Source: Seriola aureovittata (lineage: Eukaryota; Chordata; Actinopteri; Carangiformes; Carangidae). From it: DNA of 64,000 nt. The notes below the pieces were generated by a model. The model was not told the origin of the DNA, did not search any database, and saw nothing but the letters and a program-made list of their open reading frames with translations. The stretch spans positions 6,779,212 through 6,843,211 of the forward strand of contig NC_079374.1 in the NCBI RefSeq assembly GCF_021018895.1. Reading direction: 5' to 3'. A program made the translations under genes and the position numbers. Below are positions 42,501-54,663 of this stretch, in pieces. How positions within the stretch are numbered: position 1 is the first letter of the stretch; every line of letters begins with the position of its first letter.

Positions 42501-45500
42501 TTAATATTTTACCTCCAAATCGAGTTGTAGAACTGAGTAGGGCGTCTAAGATAATGCTTTATAGCTTGCGTAAGTGACTGTCAGAGTACGGTAACTCAAG
42601 CCAGACATTTGCCACTGTGTAATCGATTTAGTATTTCAGAACATGCAGATTTTTCCCAGAGCTCAAACCAAACATTTCATGAGAGTCCTTAAATCTAAAA
42701 TCTCACGTGTAATATAGTTACCGAAGATAATCCAGTTACAGTAGGACTTTGAACACGGAACAAACTGTATCTGATGTGCAAATTTGTTTGTTTTTTTAAA
42801 CCCTCACTGTTGTGTGATGATTGTTTTATGAATGTTTATGAATTTTGAACCTGAATAGATCTCAAAATTCATGAAGTGAGTGGTATTTCCCTGTGAACGA
42901 ATGTAACGTGGATGATTTGGTCTTTGTTGTACTTTTTTTATATTCAGTTTTTTTTCCCCATCTTTTTTTAATTTAACAACATTCTGGTTCTATACAGTTA
43001 TCGGCCAGTGCTGTTTACATATGTCAGTTTCCTCCTGCTAAGCCTGCTTCAGCAGCGTCAGCCAAATTCTTCCCCTTCTCATTGCCCTCCATTCTCTCTT
43101 GCTTTTGTCTCGTTTCCTTCCCATCTGCATGCCTAAGGTTGAGGTATGTGTGCTTTCTGTTTCCATGTTCGCATTTAGATTGTGTTGTTTTGGGTTTTTT
43201 TTTTTTTTTTTCTTCTTCTTGACATGTTACTACTTAAGCATGCCTTTTCCAAATAACAGCACTGCCAAGAGATGTTGGAGAAGCAGTTATTGGTGTAAAA
43301 CCCACAGACCCGTGAGGAAAATCTGGGGGCTGGAAGGAAATTATAACCAGTATTATACCAGTCGAGCTCTCAAGGAACTGCAGCTGTGCCAGTGGAGCTG
43401 CTCTGTGGCTAACATCAGAGTACTGATGACACTGAGCAGCTCCAAAGTGTCTCCAGTTACAGTATCATAACTGCAGTAGCCAACTGTCTTGTACTCACAG
43501 GCTTTACACCAGATGCATGTGTGTGGTGCTTTTAGACTGTCTGCAGACGGTGGTGGTGGTGGTGGTGTAGGCTGCAGCATCAGTGCAGCCGTAGCCTAGC
43601 TGGTGGTTTGTCAAAATTATAACATTTACACACTAATACTGTTGGAAAATCTCCCTAGTAAGTAATGTGCGTACATTGGCATAAGAACCAATAAATGTGA
43701 AGGTGATTTCAAACGATAGAATTTTGAATTTACTTGTATTGTGTTTCATACAGTGGTTTGGTTTATCTGGTTTTCCAGTATAAATATAGAATAATTACAC
43801 ATGATGATGGGTGGAATACTTATTTATTTAACAAATAAATGTCATAATTGAATTATCACCTGGAAAAAGTATGGAGTTTCATTTTAAAGGGTTTAAGAAC
43901 ACTAGTTTTTATGTTTGGAGGTGTGTTACTTACTGGGGAGAATGGCTTTCACCATAGTTGATACAGTATTATAATAATAAACTAGAGGAAAACCAACAGA
44001 AAATGTTTCCCTAATGGCTTTTTAAATATTTTATCAGGCAGTAGAAACCCTGAAAACATTTGAGAAGAAGGACAGCAGAGTGAAGAGCGCTGCAGCCACC
44101 AACCTCTCTTTTCTCTACTTCCTGGTAAGACTCTTCAGTGAGAGGACACTTCAGCACAGTGGATGTTTGGTGTCGAGGTTATTTTTAACCATCCAGTTGT
44201 AAAGATGGCTGAATCAAGGCTTCTATTCTCTGTAACATCCCGCTACCAGTAGATACCGCCCTCTGACCTTTACCCTCTAACAGGAGAAGGACTACGACCA
44301 GGCTGACCGATATTCTGATCTCGCCATGAACGCTGATCGCTACAACCCAGCGGCACTCATCAACAAGGGCAACACTGTGTTCTCCAAGCAGGACTATGAA
44401 AAGGCTGCAGAGTTCTACAAAGAAGCACTGAGGAATGATTCCTCCTGCACCGAGGCCCTCTACAACCTGGGTAACATCTGCATTGATTTATACTAGTGGT
44501 ACATTGGTGGGTTTATAGCATAGTAACCTTTACACCAAGTGTACAGTGTTCATTCATTCTTGACCATCACTCTGGAGAGAAATGTGAGACATAAATATAT
44601 CATATATTATAGTATTATATATATATATTATTATTACATTATAATATATAAACTTGTATTATCTGTGGTTATCAGAGGAAGTTGTTATGTGGTTGTTAAA
44701 CACAGCAGATACAAGTTGTAAACACAGTACTGTCATCAGCTTTGAAGTTGACATGGGGAACCTGTTAGCAAATAGTTGCTTATTGACAAATCCTGCAGCT
44801 GTGGAGCAACTTTATCATTTATTTGAAGTCACGTTTCTGGCCACCTGATGAGTGTAATATTCATAGTTTTTTTTAATCTATTTTTGGCCTTCGCTGACTC
44901 CTCAGGGAAACATCTGGCTCTTTATCTGCTCAACGCTCCACTTTGTTCACCAGCTCTAAGTCTCTAACTGTGTCTGTCTGCTTTTTGGAGCAGGTAGTGT
45001 ACAGGTTCTTAGCACTCTTAATCTGAAAGCAGCTGCCTGTTGTGGCGGTAAACAGTGAGGCAGCTGTGAGTGAACCACAGCAGTAAAGTTGTTGACCAGA
45101 CAACTAAACAATGAAACTCACTATAAAGCTTTGTAAAGCCGAGGGGAGCCGCAGATTCAGCAGATAATTCTCTGTAGGTTCATCACCACAAGTGACACCT
45201 TTCACAACTGGCGCACTGTTTTCGGATTTCAGTCTTTTTATATGCTGTTATTGTAAAAAAAAATATATATATATATTGATTATAGCTGCTTTAAAGTGTT
45301 TTTCGTCCCCTTCTTCTTGTACCAGGCCTCACCTATAAGAAACTGAATCGCCTGGAGGAGGCTCTGGACTGCTTCCTGAAGCTCCATGCCATTCTGAGGA
45401 ACAGCGCCCAAGTCATGTTCCAGCTGGCCCACCTGTATCCTACTAATAAGAAGTTCTGTTTGTTATGTGTTTGTGAATGTGTGTCATGAGGTTTAATTGC

Positions 45501-48500
45501 TTCGAAAAATTGTACCCCAGTAGTCGCTCGAAGGTGTTCATTTAGAGATCTCAACCTGTTCCCATGTGAGCATCTGTTAGTCCTTAACTCACTGGTCTCA
45601 GCTATGAGCTTCTGGAGGATCCCCAACAGGCAATTGAGTGGTTGATGCAGGTCATCAGTGTAACTCCCACCGACCCCCAGGCGCTGGCCAAATTGGGGGA
45701 GCTGCATGATGGCGAGGGGGACAAGTCCCAGGCTTTCCAGTACTACTACGAGGTATGAGAAATATAATTGAATGCTTTTCTAATTGATTAACACTTGGTT
45801 ATATATTAGCCCTCTTCCACTACAGGAACTTACTGTCTCGTAACCTGGAGCACGACAGTTCATGTTCAGTTACGGGTCAGTAGGTCCCTGCGGTGGTAAA
45901 GGCCTCTTTAAGTGCTCTGATGTTGTTGGGTTGTGTGGCTGTCAAGTCCTTCAGGTACTTCCCCTCCAACATCGATGTGATTGAGTGGCTCGGAGCGTAC
46001 TACATCGAGACCCAGTTCTGTGAAAAGGCCATTCAGTACTTTGAAAGAGCCACACTCATACAGTGAGTAGCCAGTAGATGCGGTACTTTAGCAGATGATA
46101 GCATGATAAATAACAAACTGTAAAACTGATGAGGATTTCAGCTTCATATTCACCATGATGCCAAAAAATCATCACAATATCGAGAGTCATTTTTGTAAAG
46201 TCAAGTCCCCGGAGTCGTTCTTTCATCTTGAGAAATATCTGGGAAATGATGCCAGTTCTGCACTTTCAGACTGAGAAATTAAATGATTCACTTCTTATTC
46301 CATCTTGTTTTGATTGTTTTGTTAGTATTATTTCATCAACCGTGACGCTTGCTGTCATCTGGAAGTCATTTTTTTTTTTTTTTTTTTTTTTAAACTTGTT
46401 GAAAGGGGACAGATGATTTGATTTTGTTTGCCTTCAAACTAAATTCTGAATTTTTAATAATCTTTGAAATAAAATAAAAAGTAAAAAAACATGGTTGTGT
46501 GTTCATACTGAGTGGATGTCTTCCTGCTGTGTTTCTCAGACCAACACAGGTGAAGTGGCAGTTAATGGTGGCGAGCTGCTACAGAAGAAGTGGTGAGAGC
46601 GATTCTGTTATTTTTCATCGCACTGCAAAATAACATGCTGCCCAGTCTCTGCCAGTTTGAGACTGAAAACCACATCGCATGAAAGAAGCAGTTGAAGCGG
46701 TTTGTTAGAGTTGGTTGAACATGGATCTTTTTCTTTTTTATCTTTACAGGAAACTACCAGAAAGCTCTGGAAACGTATAAAGACATCCACCGCAAGTTCC
46801 CAGAAAATGTAGAATGTAATTCATCCTGTTTTGTTACAGTTTTCAACAGAACTCTTGAAAAGCAGAACGTAACCCACTGATCAGAGTGTAAAGAAAATAT
46901 AACGTCCGTTTGTGTTCAGGTCTGCGTTTCTTGGTGAGGCTGTGCACAGACATGGGACTGAATGAAGTTCAAGAATACGCCACCAAGCTGAAGAAAGTGG
47001 AGAAGATGAAGGAGATCAAAGAACAGGTAAATCTCTCTTGGCTGTCACACCTTTACTTTAATAATATTCTTCTGTAGCTTTTTCATGTGAATAAGCATCT
47101 GTTCTGCTACTATTATATTCTGCTAATTCTTGGGAAAATACAGCACACAGGAAGCCACGTATTTTACATTTGTAGTTAGTTTGGATTAAACAGAGGAGTA
47201 GGGTTGGTAATTAGCAGGAACCTCTGTAGCTGACATCATTGAGTAGATGTAGGGAGCTACAGAAAGTCCAGATTCAAAACTGAAACTTAAAAACCACGAA
47301 ATCCATTGAAGAGGATGTAACAGAGCTCCCCACTTCCAGGTGCATCTAAATATATAACTGTGATTAAGTATTAAGTATTTTCACTTCATTTAGATTTACT
47401 TATACAACCCAACCTTATACAAGCAGCCTAGTTTAATGATTTAAATTAGGTAATACATCCGAATATTAACATTATGCAGCTTCATACATGACCTGCTTGT
47501 TCTGCAGTCATATATTACAGTGAGCTTTCATTAATCATCTTTTCCTCACCAATGTCTTGGCATCACGTCGTCTTTTCCTGGACGAGAACACTCTGATTGA
47601 AAACATACACATCCTTTTGCCATGAAGGCGGTCAGTGGTCACTGCAGCTCCAGAAATGCTTGAAAAACAGCTGGCTTTTTTTTTTTCTCTTCTGTTGATT
47701 ATCCATGAATCAAACCATGTTGAGCAGAGAGCAGATGCTTTACAGCTGTTTAACACCTGGCTGATACTATATGCTGGGGCATTTAACAGTTGTTGTGTTC
47801 GCAGAATTACTCACAGGTCTGTTGTGGGTCGTTATCGCCTGAAACATCTGAATGGATTAGATAAGTATTTAGTGATTTTTATTGCTGCCAGCCAGGAAGA
47901 TTATTGCTTTTCTGATATAGGAGATGAAGCCAGTGTTTTCTTTATCAATCTAATTGGAGACAGATGCATGTTCTTCGATTGGCAAGCACTGTTTGCTTGT
48001 ATCTGATTTGTTTAGACATTTGCGATGTTAATCTGCACACACTTAATGTTATCCTTACAGAAAATGCTTGAATGTACTCAAAACTGACAACCTCTTCAGT
48101 TGTGATTTTCTTTTCTTATCACTCTTGTCCTAAAAGTCTACTCCAATTTGAAATTGTGCTGTCGGACTCACGATTAACAGCTGACATAGAAAAAGGATCA
48201 ATATCGTTGCAGCAGAACCAGAGATATCGTCTTTTTATTTGTCAAAATCTGGTGCCTTCCTTACTCACAATGAAACTCTACCACCACTGGGTTGTGTTAT
48301 GTTAGTAGCGGCTAAAAGAGATGAGCTGCAGCCTACAGATCTGTAGTAAACTCACTTCTTTTGAACTCCATCACCCCAGACGCGTGCATGCTTCCCTCTT
48401 GAAGAATGGTAAAACTAGTGTCTGCGGTGGCTCCCAGACTTTAAGGTCCACACCCTAAATGGCTAACAGGCCTGTGATCCTGATCACAAAACTGGTGGTG

Positions 48501-48963
48501 GTCTGGGGTCAGTGAAGTTATGAAGAAGATTCAGAGTATGAGGGCCGTGTGCCTTGTGTCCTGTGGAGATATTCATCAGAGCCAGGAACAGATGAGATGG
48601 AAGACTTTGTCAAATCACAACCAGCTGCTCTTAAATCAGCCCAGGGACGCTGCTGGAGCAGAGAAACATTTCTACAGAGACAGGCAGAGCCAGAGGGTTG
48701 ACTCATTAATCCCAAAATGATCCAAACTGAATGACAGTGAAAAACAACTAATCCTGCTGATATAACTGCATAGTACATGAAATGATGAATGAGAGAATGA
48801 GTAGAGCCAAAAACGAATGCATGAAGATGATTGAATCGCCGCTCTGTCTGATGTTGTGTTTATGCTAAGTGTTATTTCTTCATGGTAATTCCCCTTGTTA
48901 CCATCTGCATCAGCGGGGCTGGTATTGTTTTCACCTTGTGTGTGTGTATGTGTGTGTGTGTGT

Positions 48964-49001
<38 letters not shown>

Positions 49002-52000
49002 ACCATCGGGGCAAAATGTGGTCGTGGAGACACCTACTATAGTGGAACCACAGAGGAGGTTTTGAGAACTTTGGCAGGTGTTCACAGTCACAAAGCTTTA
49101 CAGGTGTGTAGTTGAGATCAAAATGAAGGCTGAATGTGAAGAAAGGTGTGGTCTGGCCCATGAGTAGAAGGTAGCCATGTAATAATGTAGTGAGAACTAC
49201 TGAGAACTCATCGGTCGAGACGTCAACATATTAACGGAACGACCAGTTTTTATTTTGGTCTCCATCTTTTACTGCTGTTGTGTTTCTGCCGTCGACTCCG
49301 CTTCCAGTTCATTCCGAACAAACTGGAAATGTAAAACTTTCATACTCAGTTTTTTTCGTATCTTAATGTCAAATTCCATTAGCTTTGTCTTGGTAGTAGT
49401 TTCACAAATAGTTTGCATGCCAGTGAAACTGACTTATTTATGAGACACAGAGGGAGAGCACAGCACAGGCTCGACACTGGAAAAAGATGTCACCAGAATC
49501 CAACAGTTTAGCATGAAATGTCTCTGCTCTTTCATTTGGAGTTCACTTTAGAAACCTACACTTAAGCTAAATTAAAAAAACTGTATTTGGTAAAAGACAT
49601 ATATTTTTACTTCGAGTGAAACTCTGCTGAGAATCATTTATTCCTTGTCTGCAAATTTGGTCTTAATTTCCCTCCTCCTCCCTCTCCCTTTCTCTCTTCC
49701 CGCAGAGGGTGAAGTCGGGGCGAGAAGGCAGCGCCAGAGGTCGGAGAGAAGGCAGAGAGGGCAGCGCTGGGAGTGCTGGTGAGTCAGTCACCGTAACATA
49801 TTAGATCGCCATACAATGCAGAATCGCATTGTCTAATATACCGAACACCTATTTCCACACCTGTTATTTAGACCTGTGACGTGTAACAGTACAAACCAAA
49901 ATCCTGACATTAGATTAACATGTGGGAGACGTGGGGATTTGACTGAAGTTAAAAATAGTGTAGAAACCCTAAACATAATATTTACCATTTTGTAAAACCC
50001 CCTGTGTATTCAGAGTCGCTAACATCAGCATGAGTGCATATGTGGTTAGTATTGATAGGCCCATGTTTCAAACCTCAGCACTTTTTATTACAGATTTAAA
50101 TGTGCCTGTATTAAGCAAGTATTAAAAGCCAGAATCAGATGGTCTTTCAAATTCACACTCTTACCCTCGAGTTCTTTGATCAGACAGTTTATGATTTAGA
50201 TCTGAATTTTACCAAAAATTCGACAGTATTTTATTCTGAAAGGTTTTTGTACAGTCAGTTGTTTGTGTTAAATCCACATTTTAGAGAGTTTGTCTTTTTC
50301 TGTAAGATAAGGTTGTTTATTTATATACAGGTGGTTTTAATTAGAGTTATTTTCAGTGTTTTATTTCTCAGTGTATGTCACCACTTCCTCTCTCCTGTTG
50401 CTCACACATGCTGCTGGTCAATAGGCATCTCCACACCTGTCCTCACCTCTCCTAAGAAGGCCAGCGTCATGGGTATACCTCTATACATCACACTGAGTCC
50501 TGAGTAGACTAGAAGGCTGTAGTCATGTCCTGTTGCAAATCCTTCATCATTTTTAAGTCCATAAAAGGAACTGCTGGGAAGACACAACTACACATCCAAA
50601 TCCCAACCTCTAATCCCAAAGGGGTCACTAACAAGTTCGGCCAGGTTACAGGTCACATTTACAGTTAACCCCGGTTGATTGAGTTCCTGCATCCTGTCTT
50701 TGAATTTTTACGTAATAACACAGGGGCCTTACGGAGGCTGTTTCAGACTCAGAGCAGTGATTTTGTTAAGCATTTGTCCCATTAAACGACTCAGAGATCA
50801 TTTCATTGTCTCCACATGAAAGAGGATGTTTGGATAAGACCTGTTGTGAATATTTGAGTCTTAATGAGATTTCAAAAGGAAAACTTAGCCCTTTGGACGC
50901 TACCAGAACATTTGCAACGTGATACAGTTATTATTGCTAGTGCATGTTAGCTTCTGGACGGAGGTAGAACTGCAGGCTTCGTATGATTTATATGAACGAC
51001 ACAGAAAAGGTCAAACTCTTTCTCTCCTCCTGAAATCATAAAAGCCAGCTCATCTATCTTTCTTTTCCAGTACGTCTGAACAGTCGGTTGTGAAGCTTAA
51101 TAATGAAAGTGGAGCGACAGTGTAGGCTTTGCAGGAGCCCTGACGACACACAGCGCCGCAGTTCACAGCAGACACCTCAGAAGACAAACCTCCACAGTTT
51201 TAGCACTCCTTCACTACAGACCCACAACACACACAGACACATACTCTAGACTGCCTCCAACCCCGGAAAGCTGGCTCATCAGCAAATTTCAAACACAATC
51301 CAGACAAAGTAGAGGGCTGCCAGCAACTGTAACGAGGCCCAGCTTTTCTCTGCTGTGCAGCTCAACCTCCGTTGTGTCCTGTAATGTAGTTAAATATATA
51401 TATAATATATATATATATAATATATATCAGACACCTGTTGATGTGCATGCTGTTCCCCTCTGCCAAGACTTCCATTATTCCCCTGCATCCTGATAAATTA
51501 GATTAGAAAACCCCCAACTTGTGTGTTTTTATTGTCCAATAGTTTAGTAGTGCCAGAGCTGTAACTGGATCTGTGAAAACGAACTGTTACTGGAGGTTTT
51601 GCCGTACATGTTCAATGTTTCATATCTCTGAATATTTTCTATGACAGTTTTAAGTTGTTTAACTAAACCCCAATCTCTTCTCTTACTTTCCTAAGGCATA
51701 CTCTCATTGCATATGGCAGACTTACTGCCGCTCTCTGTGCTCTTTGTTGTTTTGTTCCCTCTCTCTCTCTCTCTGCAGTGATTTTCAGTCCAACTCTAAT
51801 CTTTATTTTTGTCTGTTTCTCTGGCTCTCTGGCTTCCAATCTCCATCTGTCTTCTCACTGTGCTTCCTCTTTGCTGCCTAGTATCTCAATCTGAGTCTAA
51901 ACAACTCAGTCCACTGTTGGACTCAGAGAGAGGTATGTAAAGTGATTACTCAAAAATTATGGAGTGAAACTTGTTGGGTCATAAGATTGCACTTCTAGCC

Positions 52001-52979
52001 ACTTGTTGATAAGAGTAGAACTCAATAGTTTCATTCCAATCATTTCTCAGTTGTTGCATCTCAGATAAATGTGCAGCTTAATGAGCTGCTCAAGAATGAA
52101 ACTGAGAATTTGTGTTTCATCTTCACTGGGTTTGAAAAATAAGATGTTAGATTCTGTTAGAGATTATTCTTCATTTTTTGTCCAGAATGCAAAACAAACT
52201 TGTTGTGTTCACTTTAGAAACGCAGTGATCTTACTTTGTAAGAACTGTCCTTAAACTTGAACTTAAAGGGGCATTACATAATTTTGTGACTTTGCCAACT
52301 ATAGTATTAGAGATCAGCTGAACTATTAGAAATAAATCACATCAACTCTGTGCATATGCAGCTCATTGTACTTCGGAGCAGAAACATCTTGCTTCTTTGA
52401 TTTAATTTAATAGGCCTGGGATCATTAGAAATGTTTAAAGTGTTGAAAGATGGAACAATAAAAGTTAAAAAGTGAAAATAATTGGGCTGAACTGCCCTCT
52501 AACCACAGTAGTATCATACAGTCTGGTTTCTATTTTTGTGCTGTGCCAGATTCCAATAGAAAAAACCACCTTGATTTGTACCAGTATTATCATATTAATA
52601 ATTACTGCACGTGCACAGTCACACTGTGAAAGAAATTAATGCAAATCCCTTTTACTATTTTTAAAAGCCATAAGAGTTGCAAACAGACACTGCAGAAGCG
52701 AGTGACCTAGAACCGTTTTCCCAAGGTAAAGACACAAGATAAGAAACCTAACTATAGTGTTATGGTCAAAACACGTGAAGCTGGTTCAGAAATGTTCTGA
52801 CAGGCAGCTGTGATGTTGGACTGTGGTCTGTGTTTGCACTGAGAGCTCCCACAGAGGAGGAGGGAGGGAACTGACCAAACCTCTTTCAGATATTTGAGAA
52901 AACCTCTAGTGCACCTGAGAGTTTTCCCTCTTTTCTGTTAAGTATGCATATTTGCAGCACTGTATATTGTGTGTGTGTG

Positions 52980-53036
<57 letters not shown>

Positions 53037-54618
53037 TGGCGAAGCTGACGATTAGTTTTCTCACGAATCCAAACCTGCGTCATTCTCTGATGTGAATCAA
53101 AGATTGTGTGAAAATGTGCTGATTTTCAGTTTTTCCTTTTCATATATTTGTATATAATATTTTTTTGTGATCTTATTCTCATTGTTAATATAACTTAATT
53201 AAGTCTAGGGTTGCACCCATTGTTTTTCAAGACTATATTTGACCTTTTTTTTTTTTATACTCATGTAATCTTCCAAGGGTTTTTCCAAATAAGTTTAAGC
53301 AGGAAAGTGAGTTAGAAAAGCCAGAGAGTTAACTCATCGATACTCATCAGCCCCTTGCAGAACCCTTATGGCCATTCTTGCCGTGGAGTCGTATTAAACT
53401 CGCTCATTGCACCTTTAATTGTGGAAACTGTTACACACGACCGATTTTAGGTCTGGCTTTCAACCTGTCGTGTCATCCCTCTTTCCTCTGTCTCCCAGTT
53501 GTGTGTTATAAAAGAGAAATGCCAGTGACAGTGTCCAAGAAAACGAAAAAAGAAAAAAAAAAAACAGGGAGGAGAAAAAAGTCAATTTTCCAGTCGAGGT
53601 TTCAGTTTGCCAGCAGTTTGTGAGGCCTCGTGTGAGATGTTTGAGACTGTGAGGGAAGGTGGAATATCGGGCCTCCCTCTCCTTCCTGTTTTTCAGCTTT
53701 CTGCCATTGCTCTCGTCAGTTTCCAAGGCTACTTGGCAGCCAGATGTGGGCTGCTGCTGTCTGTAATCATGTCTGTCCTTCAGCTCACTAGAGCGCTTTG
53801 TCAGTCTGTCATCTGAGCCTTGAACATAAACACATTCTCCAGCATATTCATTACATCTTGTGAGGAGCACAAGCCGAGCCCATGGCCGGTGCTGCTACTC
53901 ACTGTCTTGCTGAAGGGCACATAGTTGCATCCACGGCTGCTCTGCCCTTGAGCAAGGCATCTAACCTTCCAACTGCTCCCCTGTGCCTGCAGCTGCCCAC
54001 TGCTCCAGGTGTGTGTTTGTGTGCTCACTGCTCCTAGGGTGTGTGTGATTTGTTCACAGCTTATGGATGGGTTAAATTTCCTCCGTGTGCAAAAACATAC
54101 TTGGACAATAAAGGATTTTTCCATTTATTAAACCTTTATATATTTTTAATAAATGTTTTGGGGCTTAAAACAAAGTGTTAGCAAAAACTCTCCACATGTT
54201 TGCGTTTAGGGGGAAATAGGCACTTAGATAAGTTGGTGTGAGGCTCATTTATAGCATATTTATTGTTACACTAAGCAAACTGAACAGGACACACTGCCCA
54301 CACATTCAAGTCACCACATGCTGTGAGTGGGCGTGGCTAAAAGTAGTTAACAAGCACCCAGAGAAGTCAAAATACTGTTGATGGATGAAAGTAATGGACG
54401 ACTAAAAACAGAAAAATATAAAGCCAATGTAAACACTGACACGTCCAGGATCACTATGGCTTCACTCATTCACTGCTGCCCATGTAATGGACACTGACTA
54501 GTTCACTCAGAAGTGAGATGTAATGTCAACTTGTATACGGTTAAAGGTGTGTAAAAATATTCAGTTTAAAATCAGTTTAATTTAAAAAGTTTGGAACATG
54601 AGGTGTGGTGCTGTAGGG

Positions 54619-54663
<45 letters not shown>

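Noticed and set aside
45781..45920. Short stretch resembling a dispersed repeat (CCTCTTCCACTACAGGAACT and following)
   Set aside because: Looks repetitive, but too short and without clear ends to call; it lies in an ift88 intron.
47635..48006. A 123-aa plus-strand open frame in ift88 intron 21
   Set aside because: No splice sites joining it to ift88 in frame, no family similarity and intron-like composition.
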